From the NCBI GenBank assembly GCA_050873965.1, contig JBNMJS010000035.1, positions 1-18,041 of the forward strand: a stretch of DNA of 18,041 nt, written 5' to 3'. Below the pieces are notes generated by a model that was not told where the DNA came from, did not search any database, and saw nothing but the letters and a program-made list of their open reading frames with translations. The stretch is from UBA2883 sp050873965. GTDB lineage: Bacteria > Cyanobacteriota > Vampirovibrionia > Gastranaerophilales > Gastranaerophilaceae. A program made the translations under genes and the position numbers. Below, piece after piece: positions 7,487 to 14,756 of the stretch (the first letter of the stretch is position 1; each line of letters starts with the position of its first letter).

Positions 7487-7909
7487 ATGACATTAGCAAA
7501 AGCTGTAGTTTCTGGAACAGTTTTTAGAGCACCAGAAAAAAGATATACACAAAATGATATTGCTGTATATGGTTTAACACTTAATATTGATGATAGAGAA
7601 GAAACTCTTGTGAGAGTTATTTCTAAAAGAAAAGCTTTATCAGAAGTGTTAGATTCAATTAATAAAGGTGATAAAATTCTTGTTGATGGAAGATTACAGG
7701 TTGCTTCATCAAAAGCTGCTGATGGTAGCGAAAGAAGATATTTTGAAATTGATGCTAACGATATTGAATTGATGTCAGCATCTTCAGGTGTATCTTCTGC
7801 TCAATCTTCTTCAGCTCCTCAAGAAGCTAAGGAAGACAAATTAGTTGATTTTGCTGAAACAGATTATTCTGAAGATTCATTGATTGATGATGAAGAAATT
7901 CCGTTTTAG
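7487..7909 (+). CDS. ssb: Single-stranded DNA-binding protein
   Basis: This 140-residue SSB has an N-terminal OB fold (about 1-97), a Ser/Ala/Glu-rich flexible linker (98-125) and an acidic tail ending in DDEEIPF, the classic docking peptide for replication and repair partners such as RecO, PriA and exonuclease I. It coats single-stranded DNA during replication, recombination and repair. The OB part begins LAKAVVSGTVFRAPEKRYT. The gene starts one base after the rpsF stop, with its GGAG ribosome-binding site inside the last rpsF codons, so the two should be translationally coupled. It is a little short for the family because the linker is brief. Confidence 0.92.
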   Translation: MTLAKAVVSGTVFRAPEKRYTQNDIAVYGLTLNIDDREETLVRVISKRKALSEVLDSINKGDKILVDGRLQVASSKAADGSERRYFEIDANDIELMSASSGVSSAQSSSAPQEAKEDKLVDFAETDYSEDSLIDDEEIPF

Positions 7910-7963
7910 TTAATAAAAAGAAAAAAGTAGAATAAAATAAGGCTAGAAAGGCAAATTATTAAA

Positions 7964-8194
7964 ATGGCAAAACAAGATCAAGACAGAAAAAAACGTAAAA
8001 CATGTAGTTTTTGTGCAGATCACGTTGATTTAATTGATTTTAAAGATGCATCTAAGTTAAAAAGATATTTAACAGAAGCAGGTAAAATCATTCCTAGACG
8101 TGTTACAGGAAACTGTGCTGAACACCAACGTATGGTTGCAAAAGCTATTAAAAGGGCAAGAGAAGCTGCAATTATTGGATATACATTCGACTAA
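7964..8194 (+). CDS. rpsR: 30S ribosomal protein S18, zinc-ligand form
   Basis: This 76-residue S18 has a basic N terminus, the FKDASKLKRYLTEAGKI segment and the near-invariant PRRVTGNC.EHQR signature (44-56). Cys14 and Cys17 (CSFC) together with Cys51 and His54 form a CxxC...CxxH set as in zinc-binding ('C+') S18 proteins; many bacteria have lost these ligands. It follows ssb by 54 bases with its own AGAAAGG ribosome-binding site. The common next gene rplI (L9) is absent; a terminator and an unrelated small gene follow. Confidence 0.96.
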   Translation: MAKQDQDRKKRKTCSFCADHVDLIDFKDASKLKRYLTEAGKIIPRRVTGNCAEHQRMVAKAIKRAREAAIIGYTFD

Positions 8195-8223
8195 TTGTAT
8201 GTTTACGTGTACAGATTTAGATT

Positions 8224-8246
8224 AAAGGCGGGTAATACCGCCTTTT
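8224..8246 (+). terminator. Rho-independent terminator after rpsR
   Basis: AAAGGCGG (8224-8231) pairs with CCGCCTTT (8238-8245) around a 6-base loop and is followed by TTTTGTCT. The GC-rich stem is conspicuous in this AT-rich DNA and sits 29 bases after the rpsR stop. Confidence 0.8.
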
Positions 8247-8280
8247 GTCTAGTTATGAATAATTATGGAGAGATGCAATA

Positions 8281-8469
8281 ATGGAAAACCAAATTACTAT
8301 TAGATCTGATAGAGATACTGAATATACATTCCAATATAAAGGTGAAGAAGTAACTTTAAAAGCAGGTGGAATTTTAAGTATCGCTGATGGCTTAGAACAT
8401 GTAGTACTTCCTACTTGTGCTATGAAAATCATCAATAATCTTATTATTATCAAACAAGATGTAAAATAA
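8281..8469 (+). CDS. Unrecognised 62-residue protein upstream of recF
   Basis: No family recognised. The product is short, has no signal peptide or membrane segment, and looks beta-rich: alternating hydrophobic strands around TEYTFQYKG and EEVTLKAG, a central GILSIADGLEHVVL and a hydrophobic end INNLIIIKQDVK. Codon use matches its neighbours and a GGAGAG ribosome-binding site (8267-8272) sits 8 bases before the ATG, both supporting a real gene. Its place before recF recalls the small S4-like gene found there in Firmicutes, but the sequence does not look like an S4 domain. Confidence 0.65.
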   Translation: MENQITIRSDRDTEYTFQYKGEEVTLKAGGILSIADGLEHVVLPTCAMKIINNLIIIKQDVK

Positions 8470-8481
8470 TTTATTATTAAG

Positions 8482-8487
8482 TATAAT
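8482..8487 (+). promoter_or_regulatory. -10 element placed for a leaderless recF transcript
   Basis: A perfect TATAAT ends 7 bases before the recF ATG at 8495, so transcription would begin at or next to the start codon. No Shine-Dalgarno is present in the intervening AGTTTTT. The -35 (ATGTAA, 8459-8464, 17-base spacer) is weak. Confidence 0.45.
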
Positions 8488-8494
8488 AGTTTTT

Positions 8495-9577
8495 ATGAAA
8501 CTTAAGAATTTACATATAGAAAATTTTCGTAACTGTGATGATTTATGTTTAGACTTGGATTTTGATAAAGTTATTATTATTGGAAAAAATGCTCAAGGAA
8601 AGACTAATATATTAGAGAGTATTTATTTCTTATCAACTTTAAAATCTCCAAGAACATCTAATATTAAAGATTTTGTTCAGTTTGGAAAGGAAAATTTTTC
8701 TTTAGAATGTGAATTAGAAAAAGCAGATACATCTGTTGATTTAGCAATAGATTATACTTTGAATAAAACAAAGAATTTGAAATTAAACGGTTTGAGAACG
8801 ACTTCAAAAAATTATCGTTCTGTTCTCAATACCGTTTTATTTTCTACAAAGGATTTATTATTACTTAGAGGTACTCCACAAGATAGAAGAGATTGGCTGG
8901 ATACTGCGATTTCTCAAATTTACCCAGCACATGATGAGAGATTGTCTAAATATAACAAAATTAGAATACAAAAAAATAATTTGTTAAAAGAAAATGAAAT
9001 TAATCAAACTTTATTAGATGTTTTTAATGAACAATTGGCAGTAGTTGGTGCAAACATTATTTTTGTTAGACAAAAATTCTTATCTGAATTAAGAAAACAT
9101 GCTCTAGATACGTATTCTGGAATATCAACAAATGAACAGTTTTCTTTTGAATATAGTTTTAAACATTTTGAAATAGATGATATTGCAAATAGTTTAAGAT
9201 TGGAATTAGAAGAAAGACGAGCTGAAGAGATTGCTAGACATCAATCTTGTGTTGGCCCTCATAGAGATGATATAGCATTTTATTTAGATGGTATAGATGC
9301 AACAAAATTTGCATCACAAGGTCAGCATAGAACAATTGTTTTGGCTTTAAAATTGGCTGAAATAAATTTGATTATAGAAAAAAATGGTTATAGTCCAGTT
9401 CTTTTATTAGATGATGTATTGGCAGAATTAGATGATTTAAGGCAAAATTATTTGTTAAAATCTATATCTAAAAATACTCAAACAATTATAACTTCTGTTG
9501 ATACATTGTTGTTTGAAGAAGAATTTTTAAGAAATGTAAAGATATATAAGATCGCGAGTGGCAAAATTATTGAATAA
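8495..9577 (+). CDS. recF: DNA replication and repair protein RecF
   Basis: This 360-residue SMC-like ATPase loads RecA at gaps together with RecO and RecR. It shows MKLKNLHIENFRN at the N terminus, Walker A GKNAQGKT (30-37), the RecF segment with GTPQDRRDWLD (126-136), GPHRDD (254-259), the ABC-type signature region SQGQHR (274-279) and Walker B LLLDDVLAELDD (303-314). All ATPase motifs are intact and length is normal. The dnaA-dnaN-recF-gyrB context common elsewhere is missing: an unknown small gene precedes it and bamA follows. The start lacks a Shine-Dalgarno and has TATAAT 7 bases upstream. Confidence 0.95.
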   Translation: MKLKNLHIENFRNCDDLCLDLDFDKVIIIGKNAQGKTNILESIYFLSTLKSPRTSNIKDFVQFGKENFSLECELEKADTSVDLAIDYTLNKTKNLKLNGLRTTSKNYRSVLNTVLFSTKDLLLLRGTPQDRRDWLDTAISQIYPAHDERLSKYNKIRIQKNNLLKENEINQTLLDVFNEQLAVVGANIIFVRQKFLSELRKHALDTYSGISTNEQFSFEYSFKHFEIDDIANSLRLELEERRAEEIARHQSCVGPHRDDIAFYLDGIDATKFASQGQHRTIVLALKLAEINLIIEKNGYSPVLLLDDVLAELDDLRQNYLLKSISKNTQTIITSVDTLLFEEEFLRNVKIYKIASGKIIE

Positions 9578-9602
9578 TGGCGTATAAAAGTAATATTTGC
9601 TT

Positions 9603-9624
9603 AATATTTTGCCTATAAAATATT
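9603..9624. promoter_or_regulatory. Perfect inverted repeat between recF and bamA
   Basis: AATATTTT (9603-9610) and AAAATATT (9617-9624) are perfect 8-bp inverted arms around GCCTAT. The element overlaps the proposed -35 of bamA, so it could be an operator. An AT-only hairpin after recF acting as a weak terminator is the alternative. All-AT arms make chance occurrence plausible. Confidence 0.35.
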
Positions 9625-9637
9625 CTTATGATAAACT
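9609..9637 (+). promoter_or_regulatory. Candidate bamA promoter
   Basis: TTGCCT (9609-9614), a 17-base spacer and TAAACT (9632-9637) preceded by TG one base upstream (extended -10). The expected start near 9644 leaves a leader of about 26 bases. Each hexamer matches the consensus at four positions. Confidence 0.42.
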
Positions 9638-9669
9638 AGTATTGATAATAGTATTGGGGAAGAGAGTCG

Positions 9670-11595
9670 TTGAACTCATTTAATATATTAAGAAAAAGTT
9701 TAATATTACTTTGTGTAATTTTTACGCTAGCAATGTCAGTAGGTGCCGAAACTTATATAAATGGACAGATGTCTGATTTTGGCTTGCCGTCATCTACCCC
9801 TGAAGAAAATACCGATACTATTGATTCCTCAATCAAAACTGTTCCTACTATTCGTGATATTGAGATATACGGAACAAATGTTATCAAGCCTGCTGTAGTA
9901 TTGTCAAAAATGCAATTACACAAAGGTGATCCATTTGATGCTGACATGGTTCAAAGAGATTTGAAAAATGTGTATGAATTGGGATTCTTTACCGAAAAAA
10001 TGAAAGCAATTCCTGTTGAAAATGCAGATGGAACAGTAACCTTAAAAATTTTGTTAGAGGAAAATATTCCTGTAACAGACGTTACAATTGATGGTAACAC
10101 TGTTATTTCTTCAGAAGAACTTATGCCATTAGTTACACCATTGATTGGTAAACCTCAAAATATTGAAGAGGTTAATGCTGCTATTGAAAAAATTAATGAA
10201 TGTTATGCTTCAAAAGGTTATATATTAGCCCGTGTTGATACGATTTATGATGATCCAGATGGTACAATCAACATTGGATTAAAAGAAGGTAAAATAAATA
10301 AAATTTTGATTTCAGGTAATCAGAAAACAAAAGATTACGTTATTACTCGTAATATTTTGACTGAGCCTGGAATGGTTTATAATGAAAATCAAATTAAAGA
10401 AGATTTGGTTAGGCTATATTCTACTCAAGCCTTTAAAGACGTTAATAGAAGTATAGATGTTTGTCCAGATGATCCGGACAAATATGATGTAACTATTATG
10501 ATTACAGAACAAAGAACAGCATCAATTTCACTTGGTGGTGGTCTTGATTCTAGTACTGGTGTGTTTGGTTCATTGGGTATTAGTGATAATAACTTCAGAG
10601 GATTGAATCAAAGAGTTTCATTGAGTGGTTTAGTTGGTTCTGGTGTTATTATGAGTGATACAACTGTTAAAAATCACATGAACTTCCAAGCAGAATTAAG
10701 TTTCTTTCAACCATATTTCTTAAATGCTGATACTTCTTTGTTAAGTAAAATCTTCTTTAGAGATTTCGGTAGTTACAATGTTCCGTTAGCAGTTGAAGAT
10801 AGAATTGGTATTGAAGCAAGTATGTCACATAGAATGAAAAATAATCCAAATCTATCGACTACTTTTGCTGTTGGTGTTGAAAATATTAATGTACGTGAGG
10901 GTGATAGAGATAGAATTGTTGGTATGTATAGGGCAAAAAATATCAATATTGCAGAACGTGCAAAACAATTAGAGGGCGGTTTATTCTTAACACTTAGTCC
11001 TGGTTTGAACTATGATACTAGAGATTCTGCTCTAAATCCAAGAAATGGTGTTTTAGCAACTGCTAGATTTGACCAAGCATTTGCTTTAGATGGATTTAAT
11101 AAAACAAATGGTAAGTTAACAGGTATGATTAAACGTTTCTTCCCTGTTGCTAGAAAGTCATCTTTATCATTCACTGCTAAGGCTGGTGGTAAAATCTACG
11201 GTGATAATATGCCAGAAGTTATGGCTTATCGTTTAGGTGGTCCTTATACTGTTAGAGGTTATAAAATCAATGGTGTAGGTACTGGTGATGCTTTTGCAAT
11301 GGGTTCTGTTGAATTGGCAACACCTGTTCTATTCTTAGATAGATTAAAAGTTAACTTCTTCCAAAACTTACGTTTAACATTCTTTGTTGATGCTGGTAAA
11401 GTATTTGGTACTTACTTGTCTGATAAATTGTATGATAGACCTATGCAAGCAATTACTGCTGGTATTGGTTTGAAACTATATATACCAGGTGTTGGTCCAT
11501 TGTCTGTTGATTACGGTATTCCTATCACAAGATGTGGTTCTTACGGAAACAAAAATGGTTACTTCACATTTGGTGTAGGCGATATGATGTATTAA
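9670..11595 (+). CDS. bamA: BamA/Omp85 outer-membrane protein assembly factor, three-POTRA form
   Basis: This 641-residue protein folds and inserts beta-barrel proteins into the outer membrane. A signal peptide (1-26, cleavage after SVGA) is followed by a short linker, three POTRA domains (about 58-132, 133-208 and 209-281) and a C-terminal 16-strand-type barrel (about 283-641). The L6-loop VRGY motif (528-531) and a final strand ending in an aromatic residue (FTFGVGDMMY) are present. Proteobacterial BamA has five POTRAs; three are typical of cyanobacterial Omp85 proteins. The start is a TTG at 9670 with GGGGAAGAG just upstream; no other start keeps the full signal peptide. ompH follows after 17 bases, the usual partner. 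Confidence 0.92.
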   Translation: MNSFNILRKSLILLCVIFTLAMSVGAETYINGQMSDFGLPSSTPEENTDTIDSSIKTVPTIRDIEIYGTNVIKPAVVLSKMQLHKGDPFDADMVQRDLKNVYELGFFTEKMKAIPVENADGTVTLKILLEENIPVTDVTIDGNTVISSEELMPLVTPLIGKPQNIEEVNAAIEKINECYASKGYILARVDTIYDDPDGTINIGLKEGKINKILISGNQKTKDYVITRNILTEPGMVYNENQIKEDLVRLYSTQAFKDVNRSIDVCPDDPDKYDVTIMITEQRTASISLGGGLDSSTGVFGSLGISDNNFRGLNQRVSLSGLVGSGVIMSDTTVKNHMNFQAELSFFQPYFLNADTSLLSKIFFRDFGSYNVPLAVEDRIGIEASMSHRMKNNPNLSTTFAVGVENINVREGDRDRIVGMYRAKNINIAERAKQLEGGLFLTLSPGLNYDTRDSALNPRNGVLATARFDQAFALDGFNKTNGKLTGMIKRFFPVARKSSLSFTAKAGGKIYGDNMPEVMAYRLGGPYTVRGYKINGVGTGDAFAMGSVELATPVLFLDRLKVNFFQNLRLTFFVDAGKVFGTYLSDKLYDRPMQAITAGIGLKLYIPGVGPLSVDYGIPITRCGSYGNKNGYFTFGVGDMMY

Positions 11596-11600
11596 TATTT

Positions 11601-11606
11601 AGGAGG
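11601..11606 (+). promoter_or_regulatory. Ribosome-binding site that decides the ompH start
   Basis: AGGAGG lies 6 bases before the ATG at 11613. The frame is open further upstream into bamA, but only from 11613 does the product start with a signal peptide. Confidence 0.85.
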
Positions 11607-11612
11607 ATAATT

Positions 11613-12062
11613 ATGAAAAAATTAGGTGCTATTTTGATGGTTGCTGTTTCTATGATAATGTTTTCAGGTGTATCTTTTGCAGGTGGACTTGGTTATGTCG
11701 ATTATGAAAAAGTTATAGAAAATTGTTCTTTTGCTTTAAATGCTAAGAAAAAATTAGATTCAAAAGCTATTGAAATTAAACAATATATGTTTGATAAAGA
11801 AAAAGAATATGAAGCAATTCAATCACCTGTTCAAAAACAAAATTTCCAAGATAAAGTGACAAATGAATTGAAAACAAAACAAAATGATTACTTAAGAATG
11901 CAAGCAAAAACAGAACAAGAAGTTTATACTAAGATAAGAGATATTGCTAAACAAGTTATGGTAGAACAAAAACTTGATGCTATTATTAGTGACAAAGCAG
12001 TATTCTGTGGTGGTGTTGATGTTACTAATGTTCTTATTGATAGACTTAAAGGTGTTAAATAA
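11613..12062 (+). CDS. ompH: OmpH/Skp-family periplasmic chaperone
   Basis: This 149-residue secreted protein has a signal peptide (1-23, cleavage after SFA), a short strand GLGYVDYEKVI (25-35), a long charged helical region (about 40-120) of the kind that forms the tentacle arms of Skp, and a returning strand with KAVFCGGVDVTNVLI (128-142). This is the standard OmpH layout. Skp trimers hold unfolded outer-membrane proteins in the periplasm for delivery to BamA, whose gene ends 17 bases upstream. Two cysteines (38, 132) remain in the mature protein and might form a disulfide, which is speculative. Confidence 0.88.
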   Translation: MKKLGAILMVAVSMIMFSGVSFAGGLGYVDYEKVIENCSFALNAKKKLDSKAIEIKQYMFDKEKEYEAIQSPVQKQNFQDKVTNELKTKQNDYLRMQAKTEQEVYTKIRDIAKQVMVEQKLDAIISDKAVFCGGVDVTNVLIDRLKGVK

Positions 12063-12106
12063 GAATAATTATTTGTTAGTAGTTAATAAAATTTAGAGGG
12101 GACATT

Positions 12107-13570
12107 ATGTTTAACAGAAATTTAGAATATGTTATCAAAGAGGTTTCTACAGATGATAGACAGGCATTACAAGATTTGTTAAATGAAATGTCCTCTCAAG
12201 GTTGGGACTTATACACTCTTCACGAAGTTGAAACAGATGAAGATGAGTTCGTATATAGTTGTATATTTATGCGTGAAAAAGTTGCATCTGATAAAGATGA
12301 AGTTTTTGATAAAGTTGTTAATGTTAAAAACTTTAAGGCACAGATGGAAAAGATGTTATCTAATCAGATGACACCTTATGAAACTTGTAAAGAGATTTCA
12401 GCTAAGATTCGTGATCAAAAAGGACGTGTAGCTAAGATTAAATCTGAAATAGAAAAGGTTGATTGGTCAGATAGAGGCGAATTAAATGAACAAATGTCAG
12501 GTGCATTAAAACGTTTAGAAGAATTAAAACAAGATTTGGTTAGAGAAATTTCTCCAGGTGTTATGTATTCTCGTATTGGTGAGGAAAAATTTACCGTAAA
12601 TTTAAGTGAGGAATTACTTGATTATGTTAGCCCTGACAATCAATGTGATTTGTTGTCAGAAACAGTTAAATCAAGACAAAAATTAACTGATGAATTGGGT
12701 TATGTAATTCCTAAAATGGTTTTTCAAGATGATGATACATTAGAACCTTACGAATTTAGTATAAAAGTACATAATTTGGAAGTTTATAAATCAACTGCTG
12801 TACCTGAACATATTGCATTCTTTAAAGAGGATGTTAAATTATCAAGAAAACCGTCTGGTGCAATTTCAGTAAAAGATGAAATTACAGGAAAAGATATTTG
12901 GTGGATTGATACAAAGCAGGCTGAAGATTTTTGGGCTGAAGGTTATAATCCTGTAGAATATATAGCAAGAGCAATTGAGTTTGTTTCTATTAAATATGTA
13001 TCAGAATTGTTAGATTATGGTGATATTAATAGATATGTGTCTTTGGTAGAACAACGTAATCCATTTGTTATAAATAATATTATTCCAGATTTTATATCAT
13101 TATCTGAGTTGAAATATATTATTATCAATTTGATTAGAGAAAAGATTTCTATAAAAGATATTGATTATATTTTTGAAAAAATAAATGATTTTTCTGATGA
13201 ACCATCAAAAGATGGTTTGTTGGATAGAATAAGATTATCTTTATCAAAACATATTTCACAAAGATTTATATCAGAAGAGCCAACAAAAGTTATAGAATTT
13301 TCTGGTAGCACGTTAGATGAAATGTTCAGACTAACAGAATCTGAAGAAGACGCAATTATCAAAGTTGATGGTAAAGTCGCAGGGAAATTGGCTAAGAAGA
13401 TAGAAAAAATTGCTAAAACTGAGGATATGAAAGAAGTTATTTTAGTTGTTCCAATGGAAATTAGACACATGACATTTGCTATATTCTCAGAATTTATCAA
13501 TAATTTATCTGTTATTGCACATGAAGAATTGACTTGTGAAACTAATATAAAAGTTGTTGAAACAATTTAG
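12107..13570 (+). CDS. Soluble FHIPEP (FlhA/SctV cytoplasmic-domain-like) protein with a DUF4177-like N terminus
   Basis: This is a 487-residue cytoplasmic protein with no signal peptide or membrane segment. Residues 5-56 resemble the small DUF4177 domain (EYVIKEV..., LLNEMSSQGWDLYTL). Residues 60-148 are charged and helical, partly coiled coil. Residues about 160-487 follow the cytoplasmic half of FlhA/SctV step by step: DLLSETVKSRQKLTDELGYVIP (181-202), the YEFSIKVHNLEV strand pair, IWWIDTKQAEDFWAEGYN (264-281), the helices with RYVSLVEQRNPFVINNIIPD, then LSELKYIIINLIREKISIKD (331-350). The last domain has EIRHMTFAIFSE and the closing IAHEELTCETNIKVVETI (470-487). True FlhA/SctV proteins carry about 300 residues of membrane helices before this part; here they are absent and no other flagellar or type III secretion gene is present. 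The gene follows ompH by 44 bases with AGAGGGG as ribosome-binding site. The role is unknown; the domain call rests on recalled family patterns. Confidence 0.75.
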   Translation: MFNRNLEYVIKEVSTDDRQALQDLLNEMSSQGWDLYTLHEVETDEDEFVYSCIFMREKVASDKDEVFDKVVNVKNFKAQMEKMLSNQMTPYETCKEISAKIRDQKGRVAKIKSEIEKVDWSDRGELNEQMSGALKRLEELKQDLVREISPGVMYSRIGEEKFTVNLSEELLDYVSPDNQCDLLSETVKSRQKLTDELGYVIPKMVFQDDDTLEPYEFSIKVHNLEVYKSTAVPEHIAFFKEDVKLSRKPSGAISVKDEITGKDIWWIDTKQAEDFWAEGYNPVEYIARAIEFVSIKYVSELLDYGDINRYVSLVEQRNPFVINNIIPDFISLSELKYIIINLIREKISIKDIDYIFEKINDFSDEPSKDGLLDRIRLSLSKHISQRFISEEPTKVIEFSGSTLDEMFRLTESEEDAIIKVDGKVAGKLAKKIEKIAKTEDMKEVILVVPMEIRHMTFAIFSEFINNLSVIAHEELTCETNIKVVETI

Positions 13571-13599
13571 TGTTGAATAACTTTTATATTAACAAATTA

Positions 13600-13629
13600 A
13601 AAGAGGGCGATTATGAAATCGTCCTCTTT
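13600..13629. terminator. Bidirectional terminator between convergent genes
   Basis: A 13-bp stem (13600-13612 with 13617-13629, one G-U pair) closes a 4-base loop. It lies between the end of the FHIPEP-domain gene and the end of the leftward aldolase gene. T-rich sequence flanks both sides (CTTATATT to the right; TTAATTTGTT on the opposite strand), so it can serve both. Confidence 0.82.
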
Positions 13630-13660
13630 CTTATATTAAACAATTTGTTTAATTTTTTGA

Positions 13661-14620
13661 TTAGTCATCAGCGTGACCAGCTGTACCTAATACGTCACGC
13701 ATTTTGTGCATAACAAGTTCTTTAACTGCTGTTCTACCTGGTCCCATGTATTCACGTGGGTCGAATTTTTCAGGGTGTTCAATAAAGAATTCTCTGATTG
13801 TAGATGTCATAGCCAATCTCAAATCTGTATCGATATTGATTTTAGCAACACCGTGTTTAGAAGCATAGTTCAACATATCTTCTGGAACACCTTGAGCATT
13901 TGGTAATTTACCACCGTATTGGTTACATTTAGCAACTAAGTTTTGTGGAACTGATGATGAACCGTGAAGAACGATTGGATAATCACCGAAACCAGCTTCT
14001 TTAAGAGCATCTTTGATTTCTTTAAGTCTATCGAAGTCAAGTTTAGCTTCACCAGCGAATTTGTAAGCACCGTGAGAAGTACCGATAGCGATTGCTAATG
14101 AATCACAACCAGTTTGTTTAACGAATTCAACAGCTTCTTTAACGTTTGTATATTTAGCATCTTTAGCATCAACGTTTACGTCATCTTCAACACCTGCTAA
14201 TTTACCAAGTTCAGCTTCAACTGAAACTCCTCTTTCATGAGCGTATTCAACAACTTTCTTAGTAACTGCAACGTTTTCTTCGAATGGGAATCTTGAACCA
14301 TCAATCATAACTGATGAGAAACCACCGTCGATACAAGCTTTACAAATTTCGAAGTCTGCACCGTGGTCTAAGTGTAATGCGATAGGTACTGTTGTTGTTG
14401 CTAATGCTGCTTCAACTAATTTGATTAGATAAGTTTGGTTAGCATATTTTCTAGCACCAGCAGAAACTTGTAAGATGATTGGTGAACGAGTTTCTTCAGC
14501 TGCTTCTGCAATACCTTGCAAAATTTCCATATTGTTAACGTTGTAAGCACCGATAGCGTATCCGCCAGCTAATGCTTTTTTGAACATTTCTTCTGTTCCT
14601 ACTAATTTTCTTTCGCTCAT
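13661..14620 (-). CDS. fba: Class II fructose-1,6-bisphosphate aldolase
   Basis: This 319-residue zinc-dependent aldolase cleaves fructose-1,6-bisphosphate to dihydroxyacetone phosphate and glyceraldehyde-3-phosphate in glycolysis, or the reverse in gluconeogenesis. Visible landmarks: GAYNVNNMEIL (24-34), LHLDHGAD with catalytic Asp85 and metal ligand His86, VEAELGKLAG (134-143), IAIGTSHG with ligand His183, IVLHGSSS with ligand His219, and the phosphate-binding KINIDTDLR (260-268). All active-site residues are present. AAGGAGG lies 6 bases upstream of the ATG, a strong ribosome-binding site. Codons are visibly richer in C-ending forms than in neighbours, consistent with high expression. It is convergent with the FHIPEP-domain gene and divergent from the adhesin gene. 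Confidence 0.95.
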   Translation of the reverse strand: MSERKLVGTEEMFKKALAGGYAIGAYNVNNMEILQGIAEAAEETRSPIILQVSAGARKYANQTYLIKLVEAALATTTVPIALHLDHGADFEICKACIDGGFSSVMIDGSRFPFEENVAVTKKVVEYAHERGVSVEAELGKLAGVEDDVNVDAKDAKYTNVKEAVEFVKQTGCDSLAIAIGTSHGAYKFAGEAKLDFDRLKEIKDALKEAGFGDYPIVLHGSSSVPQNLVAKCNQYGGKLPNAQGVPEDMLNYASKHGVAKINIDTDLRLAMTSTIREFFIEHPEKFDPREYMGPGRTAVKELVMHKMRDVLGTAGHADD

Positions 14621-14656
14621 TATAAGCCTCCTTCTAAATTGTACAAATTTATTATG

Positions 14657-14685
14657 ATTTTAAAGTACTATAAAAATAACTGCAA
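14657..14685 (-). promoter_or_regulatory. Candidate aldolase promoter (leftward)
   Basis: Read on the minus strand, TTGCAG (14685-14680), a 17-base spacer and TAAAAT (14662-14657) precede an expected start near 14650, about 30 bases before the ATG. An overlapping alternative uses TATAGT (14672-14667) with TTGCTT 16 bases upstream. One of the two is likely real. Confidence 0.42.
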
Positions 14686-14756
14686 TACAAGCAATATTCT
14701 AATTTTTTTTATATTTTGAAAAGGCTTGTTATTAGTGCATTTTTGATACCTTTTTA

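Noticed and set aside
11532..11612. Extension of the ompH frame into the end of bamA
   Set aside because: AGGAGG at 11601-11606 and a clean signal peptide starting at 11613 fix the start; the extension would bury the signal peptide.
13706..13906. Plus-strand open frame inside the aldolase gene
   Set aside because: It is a shadow of a highly conserved enzyme gene on the other strand, with no coding evidence of its own.
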